Part shown: positions 1 to 9,360 of the stretch, piece after piece | Layout of the letters: each line of letters starts with the position of its first letter | Numbering within the stretch: position 1 is the stretch's first letter | Source of the DNA: Alphaproteobacteria bacterium | Lineage (GTDB): Bacteria; Pseudomonadota; Alphaproteobacteria; Rhizobiales; Hyphomicrobiaceae | Direction: 5' to 3' | DNA: 40,754 nt | Assembly: GCA_022600345.1 (NCBI GenBank) | Contig: JAHZKP010000095.1 | Coordinates: 1 to 40,754 of the forward strand | Program-made: the position numbers and the translations under genes | The notes under the pieces: generated by a model | What the model was told of the DNA's origin: nothing | Seen by the model: only the letters and a program-made list of their open reading frames with translations | Databases searched by the model: none

Positions 1-75
1 CCGCGCCACTCTCCTGCTGGATCGACTCGCCGCTTGAGAAACAGAATTGATCCGATTTGGTCGGAAAGTGCTCTA
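1..75 (+). repeat. Left copy of a 75-bp inverted dispersed repeat
   Basis: The first 75 bases match the reverse complement of 40586-40660 at 73 of 75 positions; the two differences are adjacent, near the middle. The copy is cut by the window edge and may extend further left. In frame it encodes RATLLLDRLAA followed by TGA at 35-37, the same C-terminus read on the minus strand in the right copy, so the repeat seems to contain the 3' end of a multicopy gene plus about 38 bp of flank ending in CTCTA. That suggests the end of a mobile element; the family is not recognised. Confidence 0.75.
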
Positions 76-291
76 ATTTGAGGTTCTGCAGGGATCGTCG
101 GGGTGGGTTTCATCCAGCGATTTGCGGAGTTGTTCGGGCATGTAGCTTTCGGCTTTGAGAATCGTGCCCCTGGCTTGGCGATGCGATTGCCGCCACCACT
201 CCGACAAATCCCATCCACACAACGGTAAGGGCCGCCTGGAGCAAAAACTCCAGCCGGCCCTTTTACGACTTCGTGGTGCTGTGTTCGCCTA
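76..291. other. Gene-poor stretch between the left repeat and the first gene
   Basis: No convincing gene is visible. Minus-strand frames give short peptides, one with a hydrophobic stretch, but none has a ribosome binding site and a believable start. The only clear element is the hairpin at 227-264. Confidence 0.4.
227..264. terminator. Hairpin, likely terminator
   Basis: A 15-base arm at 227-241 pairs with 248-262 across a 6-base loop, with a single C-C mismatch (235 against 254). On the plus strand the stem ends in four T. It lies just past the stop codon of the minus-strand gene at 292-585, for which the T-run is weaker. Probable terminator for that gene. Confidence 0.5.
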
Positions 292-585
292 TCAGCGGCT
301 GCCCATCATGGAGCGGATGATGCTCCACAGGACAGAGCCGCCAGCACCGCCGCCAGCACCCGATAACAATCCGGCGAGGATCTGTTCGATCAAACCAGTT
401 CCGACCATGCTGCCGATTATCGGGCCGAGGGTGGGACCGAAGAAATAGCTGGCGATGGCTCCGGCGATCATGCCGACCATCGAGTTCGAGCCACGGCTGC
501 CGCCCTTCATCATCGAGCCGATCAGGTTACCGCCAACAAGACCGCCACCGGCGCCGGTTAAAAGAGGAAGAAGGAGATCCATCAT
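292..585 (-). CDS. Small glycine-rich membrane protein, unknown function
   Basis: A 97-residue protein starting with two Met codons; the ATG at 585 is preceded by a GGGA-containing ribosome binding site. It is very rich in Gly, Ala, Met and Ile, with alternating glycines reminiscent of packed glycine-zipper helices. Two hydrophobic segments can be drawn (about residues 35-60 and 62-80). No Cys, His or charged catalytic pattern is present. It could be a small inner-membrane or pore-like protein, but no family is recognised. It is separated from pheT by a hairpin and appears to be its own unit. Glycine-rich codon bias is consistent with a real gene; the opposite-strand frames are not. Confidence 0.6.
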   Translation of the reverse strand: MMDLLLPLLTGAGGGLVGGNLIGSMMKGGSRGSNSMVGMIAGAIASYFFGPTLGPIIGSMVGTGLIEQILAGLLSGAGGGAGGSVLWSIIRSMMGSR

Positions 586-675
586 TGTCGTTGTCCCGTC
601 CCTTGAGTCGTTGCTACGTCGAAAGTCTGTATTCGTCAGGCATCAGTTAGCAGGCATCGACGAAGATCGCACGAC

Positions 676-706
676 AAATCATCCCTTCTTGGGGGAATGA
701 TTTTTT
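676..706. terminator. Hairpin with T-run downstream of pheT
   Basis: Arms 676-682 and 697-703 pair perfectly (AAATCAT with ATGATTT), extended by CCC 683-685 with GGG 693-695 around one bulge. Six T follow on the plus strand (701-706). It sits between the pheT stop and the start of the small glycine-rich gene, so it may end pheT transcription, although the longer T-run is on the opposite strand. Confidence 0.4.
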
Positions 707-762
707 CTCATTAAAAGCAAAAGTTGGCGTTGCGAACGGCATCGAACTTGGCTGAGCTCCGT

Positions 763-3207
763 TCAGCCCCGGATTTCACCGCCTGTGGCCTTTGCAACAG
801 CAGCAATCACCTTGGCGCTCAATTCCTCGATGTCCTTGTCGGTGAGCGTCGCTGATGTGGGTTGCAGGGACACTTCGATGGCCAGAGATTTCTTGCCCTC
901 TGCAGCCAGCTTGCCGCCCTCGAACACATCAAAGACGCTGACGCCTGAGATCAGCTTCTTGTCGGCGTTCTGGGCAGCCCGCAGCACGTCGCCGGCAGGA
1001 ATGGCTGCATCGAGGACGAAGGCGAAGTCACGGCGCACAGGCATCAGGTCCGTTGAACCCAGGGGCGGACGCGCGCGGCCCAGTTGCTTTTTCTTCTTCT
1101 TTTCGCCGGGCATGGCATTGAGGAAGATCTCGAAGCCGACGAGCGGGCCCTCGACATCCAGCCCCGCAAGCGTGGCAGGGTGGAATTCGCCAAAGTGGGC
1201 AAGCGCCACTTTGGGGCCGAGCCGGAATGTGCCCGAGCGGCCAGGGTGGAACCAGTTGGGTGCATCGCGCGTAATCATCAGCTTGCCCGGCTCCAAGCCC
1301 AATGCCGCAAGCACTGCTGCGACATCGGCCTTGGCGTCGAATAGGTCGGCCTGTTTGGCGGTTTCATTCCAATGGCGGCCGCTGCCTGTCATTCGTGCCG
1401 TGCCTGCGCGGACTCCGGATACGCATTGCAATTGATCGCCCGGTTGATTGCCGGCATAAGCCTGGCCCAATTCGAACAACCCGACATCGGCAAATCCGCG
1501 GTTGCGATTTCGTTGCACGGCGGTCATCAGGCCGGGCAGGAGGCTGGGGCGCATGTTGGATAATTCGGTCGAGATTGGATTCGACAGTACGAGTTCGGCA
1601 GCACCACCGCCAAACGGGCGGGCTTCTTGTTCAGGGATGAATGACCACGTGACCGCCTCAACCAGACCGCGGGCGGCGAGCGTGCGCCTGGCGCGGGAGG
1701 CGCGGCGCTGGCCGGCGGTAAGCACCGGGCGGGCGACGCCTGATAAGCGCGGTAACGGTGTCGATGGGACGGTATCGATACCGGCAATGCGGGTGACTTC
1801 CTCGACCAGGTCGGCGGGGCCATGGATGTCGGGACGCCAGCTTGGAACCGCCACCTTGAGCTTGGCCCCTTTGCCCGAGATTTTGCAGCCGAGCGCTTCG
1901 AGCGTCTTTCTGATTTCCGAGGCCGCGATTTCCAGGCCGGTGAGGCGTTTGACCAGGCCGGTGTCGAAGTCGATCTTGAGGTCGGGCTTTGGCTCGTTGC
2001 CTGCAACACGTGCGCGCGAGGGCTTGCCGCCTGCCAGCTTCAAAATCATGTCGGTTGCCTGATCGAGGCCCGGCCTGACAGAGGCTGGATCGACGCCCCG
2101 CTCGAAGCGGTAGCGCGCATCGGTCACCAGGCCGGTCTTGCGACCGGTTGCTGCTGTACGAAGCGGATCGAACCAGGCGCTTTCGATCAGCACGTTGGTA
2201 GTCGTTTCCGTGCAACCGGTTTCTTCACCGCCCAGTACGCCGCCTAAGCCCAGAGGTCCGCTATCGTCGGCGATCACGCACATGGTTTCATCGACGTCAT
2301 AGGACTTGCCGTCGAGGCCGAGGAAGGACTCGCCTTTCTTGCCCAGCCGGGCGTGCACCGCGCCTTGCAGCTTATCGGCGTCATAGACGTGCAGCGGGCG
2401 GCCGCGGTCATAAGAAATGTAGTTGGTGATATCGACCAGCGCGTTGATGGGACGAAGGCCGACGGCCTCCAGCCTTTGGCGCAGCCAAGCCGGCGAAGCG
2501 CCATTCCTGACGCCTTTGACATAGCGGCCGGCGAACACCGGGCAGGCATCAGCGGTGTCCTTTGAGAATTCCAATTCGATTGCCACCGGGCAATCGTAGC
2601 CGCCCTCGACGTTGGCCAACTCAGGCTCAGACTTCAGCGTTCCCATTCCGGCTGCGGCCAGGTCGCGGGCAATGCCGCGAACGCCGGTGCAATCAGGTCG
2701 GTTGGGGGTCAGGCCAACTTCGATGACAACGTCGTCGAGACCGGCTGCGGAAACGTAGGTCTCACCGACGTGATCGGCCAGGCTTTCGTCAACGTCGATA
2801 ATGCCCTCGTTGTCGCCGGCCAGTTCGAGTTCGCCAGCCGAACACATCATGCCGTTGGAAACGACGCCGCGCACGGGCCGCTCAACCAAGGTCAGGTCGA
2901 GGCCGGGAACATAGGTTCCGATTGGAGCGAACACGGCAAGCATTCCTGCGCGCGCATTGGGAGCGCCGCAGACGACTTCAACGGGTTTCTGGCCGGGGGC
3001 GACTTCAACTGAAAGTACTTGCAGCTTGTCGGCATCGGGGTGTTTTTTGGCTTCCAGGACGCGGGCGATGCGAAATGCGCCCAGCTTTTCAGCCGGGTTT
3101 TCAAGCCCGTCCACCTCCAGGCCGATAGCCGACAATGTGGTTGTCAGCTCATCCAGCGTGGCCTGTGTTTCAAGGTGATCTTTCAGCCAGGACAGCGTGA
3201 ATTTCAT
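763..3207 (-). CDS. pheT: Phenylalanine--tRNA ligase beta subunit
   Basis: The 814-residue product matches the usual length of bacterial PheT (about 800). PheT forms the alpha2-beta2 enzyme that charges tRNA-Phe in the cytoplasm; the beta chain supplies tRNA binding and B3/B4 editing. Visible order: an N-terminal MKFTLSWLKDHL start typical of the family, an EMAP-like tRNA-binding domain (about residues 40-150), B3/B4 with VDITNYI and GLGGVLGGEETGC, B5 (about 400-470), and a C-terminal FDX-ACB domain containing MPVRRDFAFVLD and VFDVFEGGKLAAEGKKS. A run of five lysines near residue 670 is a local oddity. ATG at 3207 has an AAGG upstream. The usual partner pheS is not adjacent; the next minus-strand genes upstream are a membrane protein and a lytic transglycosylase. 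Identification is secure. Confidence 0.96.
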   Translation of the reverse strand: MKFTLSWLKDHLETQATLDELTTTLSAIGLEVDGLENPAEKLGAFRIARVLEAKKHPDADKLQVLSVEVAPGQKPVEVVCGAPNARAGMLAVFAPIGTYVPGLDLTLVERPVRGVVSNGMMCSAGELELAGDNEGIIDVDESLADHVGETYVSAAGLDDVVIEVGLTPNRPDCTGVRGIARDLAAAGMGTLKSEPELANVEGGYDCPVAIELEFSKDTADACPVFAGRYVKGVRNGASPAWLRQRLEAVGLRPINALVDITNYISYDRGRPLHVYDADKLQGAVHARLGKKGESFLGLDGKSYDVDETMCVIADDSGPLGLGGVLGGEETGCTETTTNVLIESAWFDPLRTAATGRKTGLVTDARYRFERGVDPASVRPGLDQATDMILKLAGGKPSRARVAGNEPKPDLKIDFDTGLVKRLTGLEIAASEIRKTLEALGCKISGKGAKLKVAVPSWRPDIHGPADLVEEVTRIAGIDTVPSTPLPRLSGVARPVLTAGQRRASRARRTLAARGLVEAVTWSFIPEQEARPFGGGAAELVLSNPISTELSNMRPSLLPGLMTAVQRNRNRGFADVGLFELGQAYAGNQPGDQLQCVSGVRAGTARMTGSGRHWNETAKQADLFDAKADVAAVLAALGLEPGKLMITRDAPNWFHPGRSGTFRLGPKVALAHFGEFHPATLAGLDVEGPLVGFEIFLNAMPGEKKKKKQLGRARPPLGSTDLMPVRRDFAFVLDAAIPAGDVLRAAQNADKKLISGVSVFDVFEGGKLAAEGKKSLAIEVSLQPTSATLTDKDIEELSAKVIAAVAKATGGEIRG

Positions 3208-3289
3208 CGTTCGGACCTTCAGATATTAGAAGTTGGCGCGCGCCGTCACCGTGGTTGTAAATGGCAATCACGCGCTGTTAAGCGACGTG

Positions 3290-3886
3290 TCAGGCATTCT
3301 TCGATCGTCCCGGGCGCTTCGACCTGAGGCGCACCCGCAACCCGCGTCGCTTCGACCCCGAGCCTGGCGTACTGACACCGTAGGCCTCGCTCGCCTTCTT
3401 GATGCGGACCCAGATCCACACGAACGACACCACGATGCGGATCAGCGTCAAGGCATAGTAGATCCGGAACACGAAGCAATAGAGGACGAACCAAAAGTTG
3501 GCGCGGTTCATCACCAGGGGCGAAGTCGACAGTTCGAAATGCTCCATTACGTCGAAAAAGCCACCGCGGGCAACCAGGTCGAAGGTGAACATCGCCGCGC
3601 CGACCGGACCGGCAACGACCTCCTCACCGTTCCTGTACGTGAATAGCTGAAAACCATCGGACTGCAACATCAGGCAGTTGACGGTGAACAGTACGTAGAA
3701 CACGAGCATCGAAATGCCCATGGAGCGGTAGTAGAGGACCGTGTGACGCAAGGTCTCGACGCTGAAGCCGTACTGCGCCCAGCTATCGAGATCACGGTGC
3801 TTGGCGTCGTGATAAAACCAGGTCAGTACGGCAACAACGACCATCGCGATCGACAGCAGAAGCGCGAATGTGATCGACAGGGTCAT
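3290..3886 (-). CDS. Hypothetical multi-pass membrane protein
   Basis: A 198-residue protein with an N-terminal hydrophobic segment (about residues 4-24), a second (about 57-75), and at least one strong aromatic segment (about 130-160, with FWFVLYCFVFRIYYALT). The C-terminal 30 residues are strongly basic (Lys/Arg), fitting a cytoplasmic tail. It starts 6 nt after the stop codon of the lytic transglycosylase gene, so the two are very likely co-transcribed, and the product may act in envelope or wall maintenance. I do not recognise a named family; the operon link is the only functional clue. Confidence 0.7.
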   Translation of the reverse strand: MTLSITFALLLSIAMVVVAVLTWFYHDAKHRDLDSWAQYGFSVETLRHTVLYYRSMGISMLVFYVLFTVNCLMLQSDGFQLFTYRNGEEVVAGPVGAAMFTFDLVARGGFFDVMEHFELSTSPLVMNRANFWFVLYCFVFRIYYALTLIRIVVSFVWIWVRIKKASEAYGVSTPGSGSKRRGLRVRLRSKRPGRSKNA

Positions 3887-3892
3887 GGGTGT

Positions 3893-5107
3893 TTATCGGC
3901 GCAGGCGCCTCAAAAGTTCTGGAGTGGGGTAGCTGTCGGCTGGAAGCCCGAACTTGATCTGCATGGTGCGTACCGCCTTGCGCGTCTTGGCCCCGATTAT
4001 CCCATCGATCTTGCCGACATCGAAACCCTTGCGGACTAACAGGCGCTGCAATTCCTTGGCTTTTGGCAACTCCAGGAAAGGGATATCGCGTTCACGGCCC
4101 TGCATTGACGGGGCGCCTGCGATGCGGTTGGCAAGGTATGCGGCCGTGATGCAATAGGTCAGGGAATGGTTCCACTGGGTGTAGATATCGAAATTCGGGT
4201 AGGCCAGGAAGGCTGGTCCCTTACGCCCCATCGGCAGGACAAGGGAGGCTTTGAGGTCATCGGCTTTGAGCGGTCGGCCCTTGGCATCGGTGACACCCCA
4301 TTGGGCCCACTGCGAGCGCGGCAGCTTCACCTCCAGGTCGGCTTTCTCCCAGGGCAGTTTTGAAGGAACGCGCACTTCCTCAAGCCATGGTTCGCCGCGC
4401 CGCCAGCCCAGATGCTTGATGAAGGCAGCCGTGGTTCCGATGATGTCGGGTTCGCTGGCAAACAGATTGCGGGTGCCGTTGCCATCGAAATCGATAGCGT
4501 GCTCGAGATAATGCTTGGGCAGAAACTGGGTCTGGCCCATTTCACCAGCCCATGAGCCGATCATATCGCTTGGCTTGACCCAGCCCTTGTCGAGGATTTT
4601 CAGCGCATACATTAACTCGCCGGTGAACAGCTCCTTGCGCCGGCAGTCATAGGCCAATGTGGCGAGTGCGCGCAGGATCGAATACTTGCCCATGCCGACG
4701 CCGAAGTCGCTTTCCAGCGCCCAGAATGCCGTAATAACCTGCGGGGGGACGCCGAATTCTTTTTCGGCACGGTTGAATTCCGCCTGGCGCTTCTTGATCT
4801 TTTTGCGGCCGGCTTTAATGCGGTGGTTCGTTGCAAGCCGCTTGGAGAAGGTTGCGAAGCTTTGAGCAAAGAAGCCCTGACGCCGGTCGCGCCTGATGAT
4901 CTTGGGATCAAGGCGAATGCCGCCAAGCGCGCTTGAAATCGTGCGCTCGGATACGCCTTGGGCGCGGGCGCTTTTCTTAAAGTCCCGCAGCCAGGTGGAG
5001 AATTTGCCGGAATTCGTGCATTCCGCAGATGCTGACAGCGGCAACACGGTGGAGATTATCAGCGTAATCAGGCCGAGCGTTATTGCGCGGGGTATCGGTC
5101 TGGGCAT
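3893..5107 (-). CDS. Lytic murein transglycosylase, MltB family, with peptidoglycan-binding domain
   Basis: A secreted wall-cleaving enzyme of about 404 residues. The start is placed at ATG 5107 because GGGAGG lies directly upstream and the product then begins with a signal peptide (MPRPIPRAITLGLITLI, cleavage near SASAEC); an upstream in-frame ATG at 5161 would add 18 residues without a good site. The SLT35/MltB fold is recognisable by the conserved F-x-x-W-L-x-D-F-K opening, ALESDFG with the catalytic Glu, MGQTQFLP and DFDGNGTRNL. The C-terminal 60 residues (LQRLLVRKGFD, IDGIIGAKTRKAV) are a PG_binding_1 repeat. The mature N-terminus has a Cys (AEC), but there is no clean lipobox, so it is probably soluble or disulfide-bearing rather than a lipoprotein. 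A shorter paralogue lies at 39536-40375. Confidence 0.92.
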   Translation of the reverse strand: MPRPIPRAITLGLITLIISTVLPLSASAECTNSGKFSTWLRDFKKSARAQGVSERTISSALGGIRLDPKIIRRDRRQGFFAQSFATFSKRLATNHRIKAGRKKIKKRQAEFNRAEKEFGVPPQVITAFWALESDFGVGMGKYSILRALATLAYDCRRKELFTGELMYALKILDKGWVKPSDMIGSWAGEMGQTQFLPKHYLEHAIDFDGNGTRNLFASEPDIIGTTAAFIKHLGWRRGEPWLEEVRVPSKLPWEKADLEVKLPRSQWAQWGVTDAKGRPLKADDLKASLVLPMGRKGPAFLAYPNFDIYTQWNHSLTYCITAAYLANRIAGAPSMQGRERDIPFLELPKAKELQRLLVRKGFDVGKIDGIIGAKTRKAVRTMQIKFGLPADSYPTPELLRRLRR

Positions 5108-5436
5108 GCAGCCTCCCGTTTGAGATTTCAGGACCTGCCAGGCATTTGCTGCCATCAGCAATCCAACGCGCGCAGATGAGCGAGAAGACTTGTTCTCGTC
5201 AAGGCGTCAAGTTGTGAGGTTTTGGGGGCTGGGGGACCAAGGGCGCATTTTTTGCCCGTCCCAAGACAGAACAAATAATAACTGCAGCTAAATATTCGAC
5301 ACTCAACCCCAAGACCTTTGGGAGATTTTTTCATTGCTTGAACCCGACATGACGTAGGTCAAACGCCTCTTAATCGGTCTTTCATGACGAAATACTATTA
5401 TTGCGGCGAGATTTATCACGAAACGGGACGAGCATC
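5108..5436. other. Divergent intergenic region
   Basis: This 329-bp stretch separates the divergent transglycosylase and sterol-desaturase genes and must hold both promoters. A GC-rich hairpin can be drawn at 5233-5262 (GGGAC and GGGC arms pairing with GCCC and GTCCC around a T-rich loop). I see no gene and no promoter good enough to place. Confidence 0.4.
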
Positions 5437-6453
5437 ATGTTCGAATGGCTACAGCACCAGCTTACTCTACTTGTCGCATCACCGCTTTACCCGGTGTGGA
5501 AGGCAATGAATGACGGGAATACCAGATTTTTCTGGGTCTACATCCTTACCGGCCTCGTTTTGACAGGGTTATTGTATTGGCGGGACCGGGAGGCAGCTCC
5601 CACCGCTCGCATGCTGTTCAATCGTGACAACTGGATGAGCGTCAGCGCGCAGAACGATTATCTGATTGTGCTGGTCTCGGCCATGTTGCGGCTGACCGTT
5701 CTGTCATGGGCATTTCTCAACTACAACACGATCGCGATCTGGGTGGCCTCTGTACTTCGCGGCATCGGGGTGCATGGCGAAGTCAACGATAGCTGGGCCG
5801 TCATCATGGGCCTTGCGCTGACGGTGACGCTGTTCGTCGTCGACGACTTCATCAAGTTCTTCGGTCACTGGCTGATGCACGCCGTTCCGGAGTTCTGGGA
5901 GTTCCACAAGGTCCATCACTCCGCCGAACACCTCAACTTTGCCACCGCTGAGCGCATTCATCCCGCCGAGGTCATTTTCACATCGTTCCTGGGCGCGCTT
6001 TCCATCGGTCTGGTGAATGGCGTCTTCATCGCGTTGTTTGGCGATACGTTGACGGTTGAGACTGTGTTCGGGGCCAACGTCTTCCTGGTCGCCTTCAATA
6101 TCTTTGGCGGAGTGTTGCGCCACAGTCCGGTGTGGCTGTCGTTCGGCCCGACGCTGGAGCGCTACCTGATCAGCCCGGCGATGCATCAGATCCACCATTC
6201 CGACAAGGTCGAGCACTTCGACAAGAATATGGGCGGATCGCTGGCGATCTGGGACCGCATGTTTGGCACCCACTACATTCCCAAGGGGCGCGAAGTTGAT
6301 CAATTCGGAATCGGTGAGGAGACCACTGAATTCCGCAAGCTAGGCGTGATCTACTTCCGGCCCTTTGCGCGCTCGTTTGAAATGGTCAAGGCGCGGCTTG
6401 GCCGGGACAAGCTTGGCGGGACGGGCAACGAACCGCAGACTCCGGTCGCATAA
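5437..6453 (+). CDS. Sterol desaturase / fatty acid hydroxylase family membrane enzyme
   Basis: A 338-residue integral membrane di-iron enzyme. The start is taken at ATG 5437 (MFEWLQ), with GGGACGA upstream; a TTG at 5401 would add 12 unsupported residues. The histidine clusters of the FA_hydroxylase superfamily are all present: FGHWLMH near residue 147, FHKVHHSAEHLN near 160, and HQIHHSD near 250. About six hydrophobic segments surround them, with conserved WDRMFGTHY after the last cluster. Members hydroxylate or desaturate sterols, fatty acids, carotenoids or other lipids with O2; the substrate cannot be read from sequence. It stands alone on the plus strand and is closed by a strong terminator. 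Confidence 0.9.
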   Translation: MFEWLQHQLTLLVASPLYPVWKAMNDGNTRFFWVYILTGLVLTGLLYWRDREAAPTARMLFNRDNWMSVSAQNDYLIVLVSAMLRLTVLSWAFLNYNTIAIWVASVLRGIGVHGEVNDSWAVIMGLALTVTLFVVDDFIKFFGHWLMHAVPEFWEFHKVHHSAEHLNFATAERIHPAEVIFTSFLGALSIGLVNGVFIALFGDTLTVETVFGANVFLVAFNIFGGVLRHSPVWLSFGPTLERYLISPAMHQIHHSDKVEHFDKNMGGSLAIWDRMFGTHYIPKGREVDQFGIGEETTEFRKLGVIYFRPFARSFEMVKARLGRDKLGGTGNEPQTPVA

Positions 6454-6481
6454 GGCTTACCTCAAAGAGCCCGTCCAAATG

Positions 6482-6517
6482 AAAAAAAGCGCGCCGGACC
6501 CACCGGCGCGCTTTTTT
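6482..6517. terminator. Strong bidirectional rho-independent terminator
   Basis: Seven A (6482-6488), a perfect 9-bp GC stem (6489-6497 with 6503-6511), a 5-base loop and six T (6512-6517). It lies between the convergent sterol-desaturase and phasin-like genes and works by design in both directions. Confidence 0.93.
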
Positions 6518-6544
6518 AATTTCCAGACACCAAAGCGGGCTTGA

Positions 6545-7066
6545 TTACTTCTTTCCGCCGGGCAGATTGTCTGACCACATGGACATGGCGGATGCCATGT
6601 TCTTCTGCCACATCTCGGCGGCCTGCATCCACATCTGGAACGGTGCCATGGCCATACCGGGCATGCCGCCGGCTCCGGGCATGTTGCTCATGCCTGGCAT
6701 ACTGGACATTCCGCCCATGCCGGCTTCCTGGAACTTCTTCATCTGCTCCATAAAGTCGGTGGGCGAGGCCATCGACATGTTGGGCGCATTGAGCTGCTTG
6801 GACCAGGTATCCATGAGCTGATCCATCATCTGGAGCTGCATGCGGGACGATTCCTGGACCTGCTTGCGGGCGGCATCGATCATCGAATCGGGCCAGCCCA
6901 TGGCTTTGGAGGCCTGCGCCATCTGCTCGAAGACAACGTTTGAATAGTTTTCGTTTGCCCTGGCCATCTCATCGCGCCACTGGGACAGGGCCTGGAAGGC
7001 TTCCGAAGCTGCTTTGCGGGCCTCTTCAGTCATCTCCGTCGGGTTTGAAAAGTTGGACTTGGCCAT
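6545..7066 (-). CDS. Methionine-rich phasin-like protein
   Basis: A 173-residue protein starting at ATG 7066, chosen for its AAGGAGCGAC ribosome binding site; a longer frame back to 7147 lacks support. The N-terminal half is amphipathic and helical (EEARKAASEAFQALSQWRDEM, then YSNVVFEQMAQASKAMGW), like phasins and PhaE-type proteins that coat polyhydroxyalkanoate granules. The last 81 residues contain 18 Met, with a flexible Gly/Pro/Met centre of MPGM-type repeats, followed by an amphipathic MWMQAAEMWQKNM helix. No signal peptide is present, so it should be cytosolic. The phasin assignment is an inference from composition and helix pattern; a membrane- or metal-binding role for the Met-rich part is also possible. 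Confidence 0.6.
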   Translation of the reverse strand: MAKSNFSNPTEMTEEARKAASEAFQALSQWRDEMARANENYSNVVFEQMAQASKAMGWPDSMIDAARKQVQESSRMQLQMMDQLMDTWSKQLNAPNMSMASPTDFMEQMKKFQEAGMGGMSSMPGMSNMPGAGGMPGMAMAPFQMWMQAAEMWQKNMASAMSMWSDNLPGGKK

Positions 7067-7557
7067 TCGTGTCGCTCCTTGCGCTGGTATGATTTTTTCA
7101 GGTCGGCGCACTTCAACATGAGTGCGCTTCACCGAAGCCTTGAGCACCGGCCCTGGATCATCCAGCTGCCGTCACTATCGTCAAATTCTCTGCTGATACG
7201 ACTCATCGTCGGCCGTGACATACCACGACTGTTGCAAAATACCGCACCTATCGCAATGCAAACTGATGGATAAGTACGGCATTGGCGGCCGTTGTAGGAG
7301 CCGTTTGCTGGATTAAGTCACGTCCGCACGAAATCGCTGTTATTGGCTCAACAGAGGCTGGCAAGGCTCTATTTACAACGCCGCAGCCAAGTCTGTGTTC
7401 CACGCGCCGGCGAACTTTTGCAACCTCCAAACAGAGCGAGCGTTCCGGCCATTGAGAAAATTGCCGCCCGATGGTGCCCAGGTGGTGGCTGAATGAGATC
7501 TAAAGACGCTGACATGGCGCTTTGCGCGATGGGCGGTGTGGTGTAAACGATCACGCT
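7067..7557. other. Divergent intergenic region upstream of the phasin-like gene and lepA
   Basis: This 491-bp stretch has no convincing gene. It contains a small hairpin at 7153-7165 and a widely spaced inverted pair TTGCA/TGCAA at 7232-7236 and 7257-7261. The same pentamer recurs upstream of the formate dehydrogenase cluster. The promoters of both flanking genes should lie here, but I cannot assign them. Confidence 0.4.
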
Positions 7558-9360
7558 ATGACCGACACATCGCACATCAGAAACTTTTCCATCATCGCCC
7601 ACATCGACCATGGAAAGTCGACCCTTTCCGACAGGTTGATCCAGCTTACCGGCGGGGCAACGCAGCGCGAGATGAAGGAGCAAATGCTCGATTCAATGGA
7701 CATCGAGCGCGAGCGTGGCATCACCATCAAAGCGCAAACGGTACGGCTCGACTATAAGCATTCCGATGGCAAGACCTACCAACTGAACCTGATGGATACG
7801 CCAGGACACGTTGACTTCGCCTATGAGGTCTCGCGCTCTCTTGCCGCGTGTGAGGGGGCTATCCTCGTGGTGGACGCCTCGCAGGGGGTTGAAGCGCAGA
7901 CCTTGGCCAACGTCTACACGGCAATCGACAACGATCTGGAGATCCTTCCGGTCCTCAACAAGGTCGACCTTCCCGCAGCCGACGTTGACCGGGTGAAGGA
8001 ACAGATCGAGGACGTGATCGGGCTTGATGCCTCCGATGCCGTGCCGATCTCGGCCAAGACGGGCGTCAATGTTGAAGCCGTCCTTGACGCGATCGTTGAG
8101 CGTCTACCGCCGCCCAAGGGCGATGAAAACAAGCCGCTCAAAGCCATGCTGGTGGATAGCTGGTATGACGCCTATCTGGGCGTTATCGTGCTTGTGCGAG
8201 TCATCGAAGGCGTCATGAAGAAGGGCGACAAGGTCAAGCTCTTGTCGACGGGCGCGGTGCACCCGGTTGAAAGGGTTGGCATTTTCAGGCCCAAACAAGA
8301 GATGCTCGATCAACTGGGGCCCGGCGAAATTGGGTTCTTTACCGCGGCGATCAAGGAAGTGGCCGATACGCGGGTGGGGGACACCATCACCCACGACAAG
8401 AAACCGTGCGAAGAAGCCTTGCCGGGCTTCCGGCCAGCCCAGCCCGTCGTTTTTTGCGGGCTGTTCCCCGTCGATGCGGCCGACTTTGAGGATCTGCGCG
8501 AGGCGATGGGCCGATTGCGGCTGAACGATGCCAGCTTCTCATTCGAAACGGAAAGCTCGGCGGCGCTGGGGTTCGGTTTCCGTTGTGGTTTCCTGGGGCT
8601 ATTGCATTTGGAAATCATCACCGAGCGCCTGGAGCGGGAATTCAATCTCGACCTGATTACGACAGCGCCGTCCGTTGTCTACAATCTGCACATGACCGAC
8701 GGGTCGATGATCGAGATGCATAACCCCGCAGACATGCCCGATGTCGTGCATATCGACCGCATCGAGGAACCATGGATCCAGGCCACCATCATGGTGCCCG
8801 ACAATTACCTGGGACCGGTCTTGAAACTGTGCCAGGAGCGACGCGGGCGTCAAAAGGACCTGACCTATGCGGGCAGCCGCGCGATGGCGATCTACGAATT
8901 GCCGCTCAATGAGGTCGTGTTCGATTTCTACGATCGGCTCAAATCCATTTCGAAGGGCTATGCTTCGTTCGACTATCAGATGATCGGGTATGAAGAAGGC
9001 GATCTCGTCAAGATGTCGCTGTTGGTCAATGCCGAGCCGGTCGATGCCTTGTCGATGATTGTGCACCGCAGCCGGGCGGAAAGCCGGGGCCGGGTGATGT
9101 GTGAAAAGCTGAAAGAGCTGATACCCCAGCACATGTTCCAGATCCCGGTTCAGGCGGCAATCGGCGGCCGGATTATTGCCCGCGAGACGATCAGGGCACT
9201 TCGCAAGGACGTTTTGGCCAAGTGTTATGGTGGAGATATTTCGCGCAAACGCAAACTTCTGGACAAGCAGAAGGCGGGCAAGAAGAAGATGCGCCAATTC
9301 GGCAAGGTGGAGATCCCGCAGGAAGCCTTCATCGCCGCACTGAAGATGGACGACAAGTGA
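7558..9360 (+). CDS. lepA: Elongation factor 4 (LepA), ribosome-associated GTPase
   Basis: A 600-residue translational GTPase, matching E. coli LepA (599). It acts on the ribosome, where the family is linked to back-translocation and to 30S biogenesis. Start at ATG 7558 gives the canonical short N-terminus before [16 protein letters not shown] (G1, residues about 7-22). G2 is RERGIT, G3 is DTPGH, G4 is NKVD and G5 is SAKTG. The diagnostic C-terminal LepA domain ends with [19 protein letters not shown]. The gene is single on the plus strand. Confidence 0.97.
   Translation: MTDTSHIRNFSIIAHIDHGKSTLSDRLIQLTGGATQREMKEQMLDSMDIERERGITIKAQTVRLDYKHSDGKTYQLNLMDTPGHVDFAYEVSRSLAACEGAILVVDASQGVEAQTLANVYTAIDNDLEILPVLNKVDLPAADVDRVKEQIEDVIGLDASDAVPISAKTGVNVEAVLDAIVERLPPPKGDENKPLKAMLVDSWYDAYLGVIVLVRVIEGVMKKGDKVKLLSTGAVHPVERVGIFRPKQEMLDQLGPGEIGFFTAAIKEVADTRVGDTITHDKKPCEEALPGFRPAQPVVFCGLFPVDAADFEDLREAMGRLRLNDASFSFETESSAALGFGFRCGFLGLLHLEIITERLEREFNLDLITTAPSVVYNLHMTDGSMIEMHNPADMPDVVHIDRIEEPWIQATIMVPDNYLGPVLKLCQERRGRQKDLTYAGSRAMAIYELPLNEVVFDFYDRLKSISKGYASFDYQMIGYEEGDLVKMSLLVNAEPVDALSMIVHRSRAESRGRVMCEKLKELIPQHMFQIPVQAAIGGRIIARETIRALRKDVLAKCYGGDISRKRKLLDKQKAGKKKMRQFGKVEIPQEAFIAALKMDDK

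Noticed and set aside
76-240. Minus-strand frames giving short peptides, one with a hydrophobic stretch
   Set aside because: Overlaps the terminator hairpin, lacks a ribosome binding site, and three competing frames are equally open.
155-700. Plus-strand frames across the small glycine-rich gene
   Set aside because: Arg/Pro-rich shadows of the minus-strand gene, which has better composition and a start site.
785-1435. Plus-strand 216-codon frame over pheT
   Set aside because: Antisense shadow of a certain gene; Ser/Arg/Ala-rich composition.
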